Source: Thermophagus xiamenensis (lineage in GTDB: Bacteria; Bacteroidota; Bacteroidia; Bacteroidales; Marinilabiliaceae). From it: a stretch of 64,000 nucleotides of DNA. The stretch is taken from contig NZ_FONA01000005.1 of NCBI RefSeq assembly GCF_900112795.1, positions 124,001 to 188,000 of the forward strand, written 5' to 3'. A program made the translations under genes and the position numbers. Each line of letters begins with the position of its first letter. Within the stretch, counting starts at the first letter, position 1. Below, in pieces: positions 1-8,492 of this stretch. Below the pieces are notes generated by a model. That model did no database searches and had not been told where the DNA came from. It was given only the letters and a program-made list of their open reading frames with translations.

Positions 1-157
1 GCTCCGTGCCCGAACCGGTTCGCTCACCGAAAAAGCATTTTGAATTTTGGTTTCAGAAAAAGAAATTGTTTATTTTAGAAGTATCCTATAAACGTTAAGT
101 TTTCATCCTGAATTAATCGCTAATATTCAATTTGAAGTTTAACTAAATACTAATCAA

Positions 158-775
158 ATGAAGAAATTATCTTTATTGTTATTCTTGACATTTCTTATAA
201 GTCCATTAACATTCGGACAAAAAATGTATGTATGGTGTCCAAAGGAACAAATGGTGCCCCAAAGAAAAGGTTTCCTCGCAAATCAAAAAATAGACTTAGT
301 TGTTTTTGATGCTAGAACTCTGACTCCTAAAAGTAAAATTGAATGTGAAAGCAAAGAAATTACCAACAATATTGCTCAATTAATTAAACAAACATATCCG
401 TCAGCATTGATAAACATACTTCCGAGTGAAAATTATTACCAAAACCCGAAAGATGGTATAATTACTATTAAAGTTTCAATCTCAGCATATCATGCTGCAT
501 TTGGTGCTAATGTTAAGGTTGGGATTGGAAGTATTGGAGGTGATTTTAGTTGGGGCGTCATCCCAGAAGGGAAATGGAATGCAGTGACAGGTTATAATAT
601 TAAAATCTATGATTATAGATCTGAAAATAAGAAAAAGGGCAATCATAATATTGGGAAACTAGCATCTAGGCCTAATACAGGAGGCTATAGAACAGCAAAG
701 AATATTTTGAATATTACTTATTTAGAAGCTAATCAGGAGTTATTCTCTTACATCGACAACTTTTTCATGGAATAA
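158..775 (+). CDS. Secreted protein of unknown function
   Basis: A 205-residue protein with a clear Sec signal peptide: two lysines after Met1, a leucine/phenylalanine-rich core, and probable cleavage after about residue 20 (LTFG-QK). There is no lipobox cysteine, so a periplasmic or secreted soluble product is likely. No domain was recognised. The middle (about residues 110-135) is rich in glycine (VKVGIGSIGGDFSWG), and residues 85-115 look like alternating beta strands. It stands alone, followed by transposase relics, which suggests an accessory gene. The ATG at 158 is chosen because the signal peptide starts there. No function is offered. Confidence 0.75.
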   Translation: MKKLSLLLFLTFLISPLTFGQKMYVWCPKEQMVPQRKGFLANQKIDLVVFDARTLTPKSKIECESKEITNNIAQLIKQTYPSALINILPSENYYQNPKDGIITIKVSISAYHAAFGANVKVGIGSIGGDFSWGVIPEGKWNAVTGYNIKIYDYRSENKKKGNHNIGKLASRPNTGGYRTAKNILNITYLEANQELFSYIDNFFME

Positions 776-929
776 ACAATGAATCGTCAAATAATAGCCT
801 GTATAACATAGAGGTAAAGTATTGTTACTTGTTCTAGTTTTAAGGTGATTTGACAGGAAAAAGTCACAGGATCGATTAATATTATATACCAATTGCGTTC
901 ATCAGTTTAAGCGGTTCCCGTTCAAGTGG

Positions 930-1270
930 TGTAGAGTATGTCTGGAAACAGCTATTAAGCGTTATGGTGCTCCGGAAATCTTAAATGCCGATCAAGGAAG
1001 TCAGTTTACGAGCCCGATTTTACCGAATACATTTCCTTACAAAAACTCACTAAATTTAGCATGGATGGCAAAGGCATAGTCATAAATAATACATTTATTG
1101 ATTGCTTTTGCAGAAACATAAAATATGGAGAAATCTATCCTCAGCCTTCAGATGATGGTTTAAAGTTATATGATAAAATAAAAGAGCATATGATGTTTTA
1201 TATGTGGAAAGAGGACATCAGTCTTTAAATTATAAAAGACCTGAGAAAGTGTTTGTGTCGGTTGTTTAGA
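930..1270 (+). pseudogene. Relic of an IS3-family transposase (OrfB, integrase core)
   Basis: Three successive reading frames must be joined to recover a typical IS3 OrfB C-terminal half. The first frame gives CLETAIKRYGAPEILNADQG then SQFTS, the second DFTEYISLQKLTKFSMDGKG and NNTFIDCFCRNIKYGEIY, and the third RGHQSLNYKRPEKVF before a stop. These match the DDE integrase core landmarks of the family: the NADQGSQFTS strand with the second Asp, the MDGKG...N.FIE region, and the HQSL.Y..P tail. The catalytic Glu region is altered to FIDCFCRNIKYGEIY. At least two frameshifts and the missing N-terminal half and OrfA make it non-functional. Confidence 0.85.
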
Positions 1271-1304
1271 TTTTCTTATCCGCCCACTTGAGAGGATAAG
1301 AAAA
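1271..1304. other. Perfect hairpin downstream of the IS3 relic
   Basis: TTTTCTTATCC (1271-1281) and GGATAAGAAAA (1294-1304) are exact reverse complements separated by a 12-base loop. No long T-run follows on either strand beyond the stem itself, so it is a weak intrinsic terminator at best. It lies directly after the last transposase codon and could be part of the old IS end. Confidence 0.5.
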
Positions 1305-1344
1305 TTTAACTTATAAAAGTAATGAAGTTGTATAAAAGAGGAGA

Positions 1345-1470
1345 GAATTTAACTACATTCAGAAAGCTTTACGATGGTTATTCCTAAAACGAAATAGTAA
1401 CCTCAGAGACTCAGCAAAAGAAAGATTAAATTTGGTACTTGAAATTAATTTTAATCATCCCGCTTTCTGA
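1345..1470 (+). pseudogene. Possible relic of an ISL3-like transposase
   Basis: One short frame reads NYIQKALRWLFLKRNSNL then RDSAKERLNLVLEINFNHP before a TGA at about 1468. The pattern of a WLFLKR segment followed by a polar helix and a LEIN.NHP stretch resembles the region of ISL3-family transposases just after the second catalytic residue (LLLKNPENL..E.KERLE.LL..NP). There is no start codon, and nothing recognisable lies on either side. The call rests on a short match and is tentative. Confidence 0.35.
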
Positions 1471-1600
1471 GGGCCAGCAACAAAGATTTGTCGCCCCCTC
1501 ATGCAAAAAAACTGTTTGCCGGTAAAGAAATCCGCAAACTGCCAAGGCTTTTACATCGGCTGTTGTCCATAAATATAAAAACGGAGGAGAATTAGGTAAA

Positions 1601-2446
1601 ATGGCAAAAATAAAACTACTACTGATAGTCTTTGCGGGACTTGTTTTAATTACGTACCCATCTTTGGCTTGTTCAGTGCTATACTATATCGATTCGGCAA
1701 CCGGAAAAATTTATGTGGTCAATAGTGAGGATTATTGGCTGGATGTTGATGCATATATTCAAATTGAACCCGGCACCAAAAAGAAGTATGCCCGCTTGTG
1801 GTATGGCTGGGACAATTTTGCGCAGGGCGGCATCAACGAAAAAGGACTGTTTTTTGATGCGGCTGTAACGCCGGAACAGCCCAAGATAAAAGGCTACGGA
1901 AACCCCAAAGACAATTTGGGCGACAAGATATTGGCATACTGCTCTACCGTTGAGGATGCTTTAATGTTTTTGGAAAAAGAGAAAATAGCCTTGACTAACA
2001 GTCATATGATGTTTGGAGATAAAACGGGAAATGCCGTGGTGGTAGAATGGGTCGACGGAGAAAGAAAACTCGTCCGGATAGAAAACCATAAGCTTCTCAT
2101 GACCAATTTTCTTTTAACCAGGCCGGAGACCGGAAACTACCCCTGCTATCGATACAAAAGTATAGAGGATAGAATTCAAGCCATGGAGAAAAGCGGCGAA
2201 GAGATTAACCTGTTAAAAGTGGGAAACACTTTCGGACAGGCGGTTCAGCCGCCACGTCAAAACGAAGAAGGTCGGGCAGGGGGCACGGTTTATACTTCCT
2301 TTATTAATATAACCGACAATAAATTTTTTCTGTCTTACCAACTCAGTAACGAAAATGTAATTAAACTTGATTTGAATAATGACTTTAAGAAAACAAGGCC
2401 TCAGAAAATTAAGCTGAACAAATTGACAACCAACGGCCGGGAATAA
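1601..2446 (+). CDS. Secreted Ntn-hydrolase of the linear amide / C45-like group
   Basis: A 281-residue protein with a signal peptide ending at about residue 23 (YPSLA-CSVLYYID). Cleavage there would expose Cys24 as the new N-terminus. That is the hallmark of N-terminal nucleophile amidohydrolases of the choloylglycine-hydrolase/acyl-CoA:6-APA acyltransferase type, which hydrolyse linear amide bonds. Supporting features are N41-S-E-D (NSEDY), the glycine-rich GGINEKGLFFDAA segment, and the MMFGDKTGNAVVVEW strand pair common in this fold. The start follows a good ribosome binding site, GGAGGAG, 12 bases upstream. The substrate is unknown; bile salt hydrolase or acyl-homoserine-lactone acylase activity should not be assumed. 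It is a lone gene between transposase relics and a dispersed repeat. Confidence 0.7.
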   Translation: MAKIKLLLIVFAGLVLITYPSLACSVLYYIDSATGKIYVVNSEDYWLDVDAYIQIEPGTKKKYARLWYGWDNFAQGGINEKGLFFDAAVTPEQPKIKGYGNPKDNLGDKILAYCSTVEDALMFLEKEKIALTNSHMMFGDKTGNAVVVEWVDGERKLVRIENHKLLMTNFLLTRPETGNYPCYRYKSIEDRIQAMEKSGEEINLLKVGNTFGQAVQPPRQNEEGRAGGTVYTSFINITDNKFFLSYQLSNENVIKLDLNNDFKKTRPQKIKLNKLTTNGRE

Positions 2447-2450
2447 AGAA

Positions 2451-2562
2451 GTGATTAGTCGTTAGTCAACAGTCATTAGTGTTAATGGACTAGTGACTAA
2501 TCACTAACCACTAAATACTAACTTTAAGTTCCATTCGACAAATAACCTAAGTAAATTTTAGA
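2451..2562 (+). repeat. Truncated copy of the dispersed hairpin repeat (TAGTCATTAGT module plus right arm)
   Basis: GTGATTAGTCGTTAGTCAAC opens a module with mirror ends (ACTAATCACTAACCACTAA) that also occurs near 10150, 10345 and 43870. It is followed by AAGTTCCATTCGACAAATAA, which matches the right arm of the hairpin element found at 10540 and 44050. The left arm is missing, so this is a partial copy between the convergent ends of the Ntn-hydrolase and GH97 genes. Confidence 0.75.
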
Positions 2563-2585
2563 CGGATTTATTTGGGAAACTCTCT

Positions 2586-4820
2586 TTAGTGGGAAATATA
2601 GAGCCAATGGGTTTCTTTTGAATTTTTAGATTCGATTGAGAGCAGGTAGCATCCTTCCGGAAGTGAGGATACATTCAGTGTGGTTTTTCCCTTTCTCCAA
2701 TTTAGATGCTTTGAGATTAATGCCTGTCCTTTACAGGAAAAAATCCGGACCAAAACATTTTGTCCCGATAGATGCGTGGCTTGCAAAGTAATGTAATTAT
2801 TTGCCGGGTTTGGGAATAAAAGTGTTTTTGGTGTTTTTGTGTCCTCTTCTATCCCTGTGGTACCCTCTAATTCTCTAAAAATGGCCACCTCACCACTGTT
2901 GGGTGCCAAGGCTACCTGTAAACCTTCCGGTGTAATTGTTCCATCGTTTTTTAAATTTTCAAGAGTTGTTACTGTTTTTTCTATGGTCGCGGAGTCTTTA
3001 TCGCGGTAGAATGTTACTTCATAGTCTGAATTTTGTTCTAGAAATGAAAGCGGGATTCTAACAACCCTTGATGTTTCATTGTTTATGGTCGCCAAAAACC
3101 ATTGGTCATCTTTTTTTCGTGCATACGAAACAAAGTTTCCCATTTCACCCTTGGCCAGAACAGACTGCTCCCAAACTGTCGGCAAAAAAGAGAATAGCTC
3201 AGTTTCAAGCGGAACCTTATAGTTCGAGGGTCTGCCATACCACATAATATGCTGTAATGGACTATAATTTATTACACTGAGAGCTAGTTGATGGCCTTTT
3301 GATGTTTTTAGCTTTGAAGGGTAATTTTCTTCACTTTCTTTAAAACAGATGGTATAGTCGGTTGCTCCGGTAAGCATACGGGTGTAGGGAATTAATGTGG
3401 TATGATTGCCCGAATGGGTAGAGGTATATTCATTTCCCCGCACCCCTTCGGCTGTCATAAGGTTTGGATACTTCCTTACAAGTCCTGTGGGTCGAAAGTT
3501 GTCATGAACGTTTACAATCATCCTTCGTTTCCCTGCCTCTTTTACAATGTCATATATCTTTTTTATTCCATAAGAAGAGTATCCGTCCATAAATCCTAAT
3601 TTCAATCCTTTGATTCCCCAACTTTCGTAAAGGTCAAACATGGCTCGATTGTCATAGTTATACCAGGCAACTTTGTTTATATACAATATGATACCAATAT
3701 TTTTTTCTTTTGCATAGTTGACCACAGTTGGCATGTCAATGTCGTCAATAACTTTCATAGGATTTGAAGCCGGATTGTCTTCGTTGTTTTTACCATACCC
3801 CAGACCATACCAACCGGCATCAAACATCATGTAGTCAATGTTTAATGCCGAACAGAAGTCAATAGCTTCGAGGGCCCCTTCCGTCGTTAATGTTACACAA
3901 CGAAATACGGTGCCCGGTTTAACCCATTCCCATTCCTGAGAATTATATGGGGTATTGTTTAATCCGTACAATAAATATTTATCCCTGACTAGTTTTTGGG
4001 TGTCTTCCGCAATTTGGATATAACGCCATGGAGTTTGAAAGGGCAGTTGATGGGTTTGGGTAGTGCCGGCTAAGTGGGTTTGAATAATTTGCCCATTTCC
4101 CGTTAGGGTTATTCTGGCATAATTGTCATTACCCGCTTCATTAATGACCAGTGCAAATTGGTCAGATGTTAAGGTTAAGGGAATTAAAGAACGTAAACCG
4201 TCTGTTGATGAAGGGGTATAGCCGCGCTCATTGTATGTTTCCTTCCATGCGGTATAGGGCTGATTCAGATGAAACTGCGTATTTTCTTTAGTTATCCGGA
4301 TAGTGGTTACAGTATTATCCTCAGGGAAGCGATACCTGAATCCGACTCCCTCATCATATACCCTGAATATTAGTTCAAAGCGTAGAGAATATTTGTTTTT
4401 CAGAGTCAATACAAATTCTTTATAATTATTTAATACTGTTTTTTGTTCTCCATAAGGGAGAACTAAATTTTCATGGATATTTTCGGTTTGATTTTTTTCA
4501 ATCGTTAAGCCGGTGCATAAATTACCGGAGCCTAAGGTGAGGTCCAATAACGACGGAGCAATAACGGTTTTATTCTCTTTATTTATTTCGTAGGTGATAC
4601 TATTGGATGAAACCATTACCTGCAAGTTTAATGTTTCGGAAGGGCTTTGAACCGATTTTGTAAAAAAAGGCCCCTCCTTTGTCTTGAATAATGGCACATC
4701 GACGACTTCGGCAGCGTTGTAAATGTCAACCGAATCGGAACGGAACGAAGTTAAGTCGCTAGTGTGGCTGAAGGTGATATGTGAAATCCATACTAAAATA
4801 AAAATGACTTTTATTCTCAT
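2586..4820 (-). CDS. GH97 glycoside hydrolase with type IX secretion sorting domain
   Basis: A 744-residue protein: signal peptide (residues 1-18), GH97 N-terminal beta-sandwich (about 30-290), catalytic TIM barrel (about 290-570), C-terminal sandwich (about 570-655), linker, then a type IX sorting domain (about 665-744) with the FPNPANNYITL start and a final LSIESKNSKETHWLYI strand. GH97 enzymes are alpha-glucosidases (inverting) or alpha-galactosidases (retaining). The segments MMFDAGWYG, NVHDNFRPTGL and EGVRGNEYTS resemble the retaining branch. However, where that branch normally has an Asp nucleophile in a K(V/I)DFM-like strand, this protein reads LKLGFMDG (about residues 405-412). The nucleophile may be the nearby Asp or absent. 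Secretion by the type IX pathway places it on the surface or outside the cell. Specificity is not assigned. Confidence 0.88.
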   Translation of the reverse strand: MRIKVIFILVWISHITFSHTSDLTSFRSDSVDIYNAAEVVDVPLFKTKEGPFFTKSVQSPSETLNLQVMVSSNSITYEINKENKTVIAPSLLDLTLGSGNLCTGLTIEKNQTENIHENLVLPYGEQKTVLNNYKEFVLTLKNKYSLRFELIFRVYDEGVGFRYRFPEDNTVTTIRITKENTQFHLNQPYTAWKETYNERGYTPSSTDGLRSLIPLTLTSDQFALVINEAGNDNYARITLTGNGQIIQTHLAGTTQTHQLPFQTPWRYIQIAEDTQKLVRDKYLLYGLNNTPYNSQEWEWVKPGTVFRCVTLTTEGALEAIDFCSALNIDYMMFDAGWYGLGYGKNNEDNPASNPMKVIDDIDMPTVVNYAKEKNIGIILYINKVAWYNYDNRAMFDLYESWGIKGLKLGFMDGYSSYGIKKIYDIVKEAGKRRMIVNVHDNFRPTGLVRKYPNLMTAEGVRGNEYTSTHSGNHTTLIPYTRMLTGATDYTICFKESEENYPSKLKTSKGHQLALSVINYSPLQHIMWYGRPSNYKVPLETELFSFLPTVWEQSVLAKGEMGNFVSYARKKDDQWFLATINNETSRVVRIPLSFLEQNSDYEVTFYRDKDSATIEKTVTTLENLKNDGTITPEGLQVALAPNSGEVAIFRELEGTTGIEEDTKTPKTLLFPNPANNYITLQATHLSGQNVLVRIFSCKGQALISKHLNWRKGKTTLNVSSLPEGCYLLSIESKNSKETHWLYISH

Positions 4821-5410
4821 ATGTACAAGGTGTGATAAAACATTGATTAATGAGACTATCTAATGGGATGGGCAAGTAATGATGGCAAGTCTGTATTAGG
4901 TTTATAAAAAAAAATATTTGTTGTTAATACGAAAATTTAATTAAGATGTTTTAAAAATGAGACTATACTTTCAAGTCTGTCTGTAAATGAAAAAATTAAC
5001 TTTAGAGATAATGCCCAAGAAATTTCAACTGCCGGAATCAGTTTATCCAATCAAATTTTTCTATGCCCGTTATCACTATCAAAAAAGGATGTGGTTCCTT
5101 TTGAATTCGATAACGATTTCACTTAGCCCAAATCTATTCAAGAAGGGCTAAGGGCATATACACCAGAGAAGCAATAGATTCATACGCTGCCGGATTTAAG
5201 AGGAAGATTTCCCTCGTATATCCAAATTCCAGATGACAAATATAATGACAGCAGTGTGCTATCCGGGCAAATTAAACTTCATATACGATTTGATAAAGGG
5301 GGTATCGATAGTTATTTATTATTGTTACTTTTGAAAGTATTGCCGGGAGAAAGCTAAAAGACTCTACTCTGCTGCAAAAATTAGAGCTTTATAATGATGC
5401 AGGAACGGAT
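4821..5410. other. 590-base AT-rich intergenic stretch without a gene
   Basis: No intact reading frame with recognisable content was found on either strand. Short open pieces on the plus strand (about 5130-5330, for example RGRFPSYIQIPDDKYND) are interrupted by stops and could be the worn remains of a gene, but no family was recognised. A TACTTTTG box at 5326-5333 fits the Bacteroidota -7 consensus TAnnTTTG and lies 78 bases before the next reading frame. Confidence 0.5.
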
Positions 5411-6499
5411 ATGCTAATATTAATTACCATATGTACAATATTGACTTTAATTGTTTCAATTTTACCCTTGTCGAAACATTCGCATTGGATGGTTAGGGCC
5501 ATGGACTTTCCCCGGCTACAAGTAATGGTCTTTTCATTAGCTTTGCTGATTGCCGGAATTCTTTTTCTCGATGTACGACAGCCCCTGACTTTAGTATTGA
5601 TTTCCACATTGACCCTTTGTTTTGCCTGGCATTTATGGTGGATTTTACCTTATACCCCTGTATGGCCCAAAGAGGTCAAGTTGTGTAATGAAGATAATCC
5701 CCGAAATAAGCTCAGTATCATAACATCTAATGTCCTTACACCAAATAAGAATGCGCAGGCTTTAATCGAACTGGTCAGAAAATACCGGCCGGATATTCTT
5801 ATAACCTTGGAATCGGATGGATGGTGGCAGGAGCAACTCCGGGTTTTGGAATCCGATATGCCATTTACGGTTAAATGCCCTCTCGACAATCTCTACGGCA
5901 TGCATCTCTATTCCAAATTGCCATTACATGACCGGGAAATTTCTTTTTTGGTTGAGAAGGATATCCCTTCAATACACGTGTCTATAGAATAACGGACAGG
6001 GGATAGGGTACGTGCACATTTTGTCCATCCGGCTCCCCCAAGTCTTACCGAAAATACCGAGTCGGCAGAGCGGGATGCTGAATTAATTATTGTTGCCAAA
6101 AGTATTAAAGAGAGCAACCAACCCGTTTTGGTGACGGGTGATCTCAATGACGTGGCATGGTCGTTAACTACGCGCTTATTCCGTAAAATTAGCGGTTTGT
6201 TGGACCCGCGTATAGGGCGGGGAATGTTCAATACTTTTCACGTGAAATATCCTCTTCTTAGATGGCCCTTAGACCATTTATTCCATAGTGAGCATTTTAC
6301 CTTAAATAGTATTAAGCGATTACCGTCAATTGGTTCAGACCATTTTCCTCTCTTAATATCGTTATCCTATAATCCTGTAAAGGGAGCTCATCAGAAAGGA
6401 CTTAAAGCTGACGATGAAGATTATGACAGGGCCAAAGAAATTTCAGATAAAAAGGGTGTAAGTAAGGAAGATGTGCCACAACCTAATGAAGAATATTAA
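5411..6499 (+). pseudogene. Endonuclease/exonuclease/phosphatase family membrane protein, broken by one in-frame stop
   Basis: One continuous frame of about 362 codons carries a single TAA at 5990-5992. Upstream (193 residues) are three hydrophobic segments (about 1-20, 35-55, 58-78) and the first EEP motifs (SIITSNVLTPNK, DILITLESDGWW). Downstream, in the same frame and without any shift, come HFVHPAPPSLTE, the metal/catalytic VTGDLNDVAW and the closing GSDHFPLL. Family members usually have a hydrophobic residue plus Arg at the stop position (SIEL-R-G-like), so TTA to TAA is the simplest change. The two halves are recognisable and otherwise uneroded, which implies a recent mutation or a base error. 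Family members of this shape (TM helices then EEP) are of unknown substrate. Confidence 0.8.
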
Positions 6500-6540
6500 T
6501 TTTTGTTTTGTGAAAACATAAATTCCCCTTCTGCCGGTGG

Positions 6541-6840
6541 ACTGACCAAAAGATGTTTAGATGATAGATATATGGATGCTAGATATATAGATGTAAGATG
6601 ATTAGATATAAGAAGCTCTATGCCATTCACCATCTAACCTTTCCACCCTTTTACCCTTCCACCATTCAGATTAAAAGATAGTTATATTAATAGATGTAAG
6701 ATCATTAGATTTAAGATATTAGATGCTTAATACACTATGCTCTGATCCCTAAGCCCCGTGCTCCTTGCCCCTTGCTCCATGCCCTGTGCCCTTTGCCTTC
6801 AAACGCAGAGACGCCAAGACGCAGAGGAGAAGGGGAGTCC
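6541..6840. repeat. Low-complexity intergenic repeats (TAGATnTAAGAT and CGCAGAGACGC types)
   Basis: 6550-6612 and 6670-6727 are built from degenerate TAGAT/AAGAT units (AGATATATAGATGTAAGATG and similar). 6745-6795 is a run of CCnTGCnCC words (CCTTGCCCCTTGCTCCATGC). 6803-6829 reads AACGCAGAGACGCCAAGACG-CAGAGG, a short tandem of CGCAGAGAC. A related TAGAT stretch, inverted, lies near 18945-18975. Reading frames across this region are repeat artefacts. The rest of 6500-7020 shows no gene. Confidence 0.7.
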
Positions 6841-6950
6841 CAACAACAATATATTTCCAATTATTTCTTTTTATATCCATCCTTTGCCCTCTGGCTTCTG
6901 ATTTCTGGCTTCCGGCTTCTGAATTACTCCGAAAGTTTTTTGAAAAAAAT

Positions 6951-6993
6951 AAAAGACAAAAGAGTCTTTTTATACAAAAAAGAGATATATTTG
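6951..6993 (+). promoter_or_regulatory. Putative ric promoter with an adjacent inverted repeat
   Basis: TATATTTG at 6986-6993 is a full match to the Bacteroidota -7 box TAnnTTTG and lies 28 bases before the ric ATG. Just upstream, AAAAGAC (6951-6957) and GTCTTTT (6964-6970) form an exact 7-6-7 inverted repeat, in the position where a repressor or activator of an NO-responsive promoter would bind. No clear -33 box is visible. Assignment of the palindrome to the Rrf2 regulator encoded next door is inference. Confidence 0.45.
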
Positions 6994-7021
6994 CCCCCAT
7001 CAACCAAAAAAAGAAAGAGCT

Positions 7022-7744
7022 ATGAAGATAGATGCAAAAACCATAGTGGGCAATATTGTCAAAGAAAACTATAAGGTTGCGCCGGTTTTAGAGGGGTACA
7101 ATATTGATTTTTGTTGTGGGGGTAATATTTCCCTGGCGGCAGCCTGTGAGCGGGCATCGGTGGAAGTTGATGAGCTGATTTCACGGCTGGAAGAAGTAAT
7201 GAAGGATGAGGATTTCGATGCCCGTTTTATCCGTAGTCTGGAGCTTGACCAGTTGGCCGATTACATTGAAAAGCGTCATCATGCCTATGTAAAGGAAAGA
7301 ATTCCCTTTTTAAAGGCTAAGCTGGAGAAACTGTGCAGTGTGCATGGCAGCCAGCATCCTGAGCTTTTTGAGGTGGAAGAATTATTCAATGAGAGTGCTC
7401 AAAACCTAAGTATGCATCTGATGAAGGAAGAGCTTATTCTGTTTCCTCTGATTCGTAAGCTGGTGAAAGCCTCAAAAGGAGAAGCGGTTGACCTGAGCGA
7501 TATGCATGGCGTGGAATCACCCATAAAAGTGATGCTGGCCGAACATGATGCCGAAGGCGAACGGTTCAAAACCATCTCTAAGCTGACCAAAGAGTACCAA
7601 ACCCCTGATGATGGCTGCAATACTTACGAAGTGACCATGCGTACCTTGCAGGAATTCGAAGAAGACCTTCATCGTCATATCCATCTGGAAAATAATATTC
7701 TCTTTCCGGAAGCGCTCATTTTGGAGGAGAAACTGGGAGAATAA
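7022..7744 (+). CDS. ric: Iron-sulfur cluster repair di-iron protein (RIC/ScdA/YtfE)
   Basis: A 240-residue cytoplasmic protein of normal family length. Residues 1-57 are the ScdA N-terminal domain with the hallmark NIDFCCGGNISL. Residues about 78-235 form a hemerythrin-like four-helix bundle with the expected iron ligands: H-H at KRHHAY, H in LSMHLMKEE, H-D-x-E in LAEHDAEG, and H...H..E in LHRHIHLENN. RIC proteins repair Fe-S clusters damaged by nitric oxide or peroxide, and YtfE can also reduce or release NO from iron. It is the first gene of an NO-defence group: an Rrf2 regulator follows after about 110 bases, and a quinol NO reductase lies 3 kb downstream. Expression under nitrosative stress is likely. 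Confidence 0.93.
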   Translation: MKIDAKTIVGNIVKENYKVAPVLEGYNIDFCCGGNISLAAACERASVEVDELISRLEEVMKDEDFDARFIRSLELDQLADYIEKRHHAYVKERIPFLKAKLEKLCSVHGSQHPELFEVEELFNESAQNLSMHLMKEELILFPLIRKLVKASKGEAVDLSDMHGVESPIKVMLAEHDAEGERFKTISKLTKEYQTPDDGCNTYEVTMRTLQEFEEDLHRHIHLENNILFPEALILEEKLGE

Positions 7745-7853
7745 GTCAAGTGCATGGGGCCGGGTACAAACGATTCTGTTCTGTGGTCGGGCCCTCTGCT
7801 CTTTGCCAAAAAGTAGTACTTTTGTACCACTTCAAAACCAAAGCATTAGTCAG

Positions 7854-8306
7854 ATGTTGTCAAAGAGTTCGGAATATGCCATAAGGGCCATGGTATCGGT
7901 ACAATTGCAAAACTGGGAAGACAAGCGTCCGGGGGTGGCCGATGTGGCCCATCACATCGAGGCACCGGTTGCTTTCACCGCCAAAATATTGCAGACCCTC
8001 ACCCGAAGCCGTCTGTTGCATTCGGCCAAAGGTCGGGGAGGTGGCTTCTTCTTTTCCGATGGTGATGACGATGTTACTCTTTTACAGATTATTAAAGTGA
8101 TTGAAGGAGAAGGAATATTCCACCGATGTGGCTTTGGTTTGAAGAATTGCAGCGACGATAACCCGTGTCCTTTGCACCATCAATATAAAGAAGTGCGCGA
8201 TGGCTTCGAGAAGATTGTAAAGAATGCCACCGTTCGTTCTCTGGCCGCCAAGATACGTGATGGAAAAGCGGTGCTGAATAGCCTGGAGCAGGACGATTGG
8301 GCATAA
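7854..8306 (+). CDS. Rrf2-family transcription regulator, probably Fe-S and NO-sensing
   Basis: The internal ATG at 7854 is chosen because Rrf2 proteins begin MLSKSSEYAIRAM. That gives 150 residues, and the reading frame upstream to 7803 is spare. The N-terminal winged helix (about 1-65) includes the recognition region VAFTAKILQTLTRSRLL and the wing SAKGRGGGFFF. The dimer/cofactor region has three cysteines, RCGFGLKNCSDDNPCPLHH (C..x6..C..x5..C), the arrangement that binds a [2Fe-2S] or [4Fe-4S] cluster in NsrR and IscR. Its position between ric and the NO reductase argues for an NsrR-like role repressing NO detoxification until the cluster is nitrosylated. That role is inference from motif and context, and IscR-like alternatives remain possible. 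Confidence 0.85.
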   Translation: MLSKSSEYAIRAMVSVQLQNWEDKRPGVADVAHHIEAPVAFTAKILQTLTRSRLLHSAKGRGGGFFFSDGDDDVTLLQIIKVIEGEGIFHRCGFGLKNCSDDNPCPLHHQYKEVRDGFEKIVKNATVRSLAAKIRDGKAVLNSLEQDDWA

Positions 8307-8492
8307 GGTATGGCGCTGAATCGGGTGGTAAGAATCTCAGGCAACGCGTTATAGTCATATTTTTTCCCCCGGCGGGGTGGTTCAAAAGGGTAACGTATGG
8401 CATGACCTGGCATCGCAAGGTCTTGTCTGCTGTGCACTTCTAACTTATTTCCTTACACAAAATCCATTGATAACGAAAAAATCACTTGTTGA

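Noticed and set aside
5990-5992. Programmed readthrough or selenocysteine-like recoding in the EEP gene
   Set aside because: The codon is TAA, not TGA; there is no conserved structure after it, and the position is not catalytic.
6765-7074. Overlapping frames of 84-100 codons before ric
   Set aside because: They are made of low-complexity repeat sequence on both strands and run into the ric promoter and gene.
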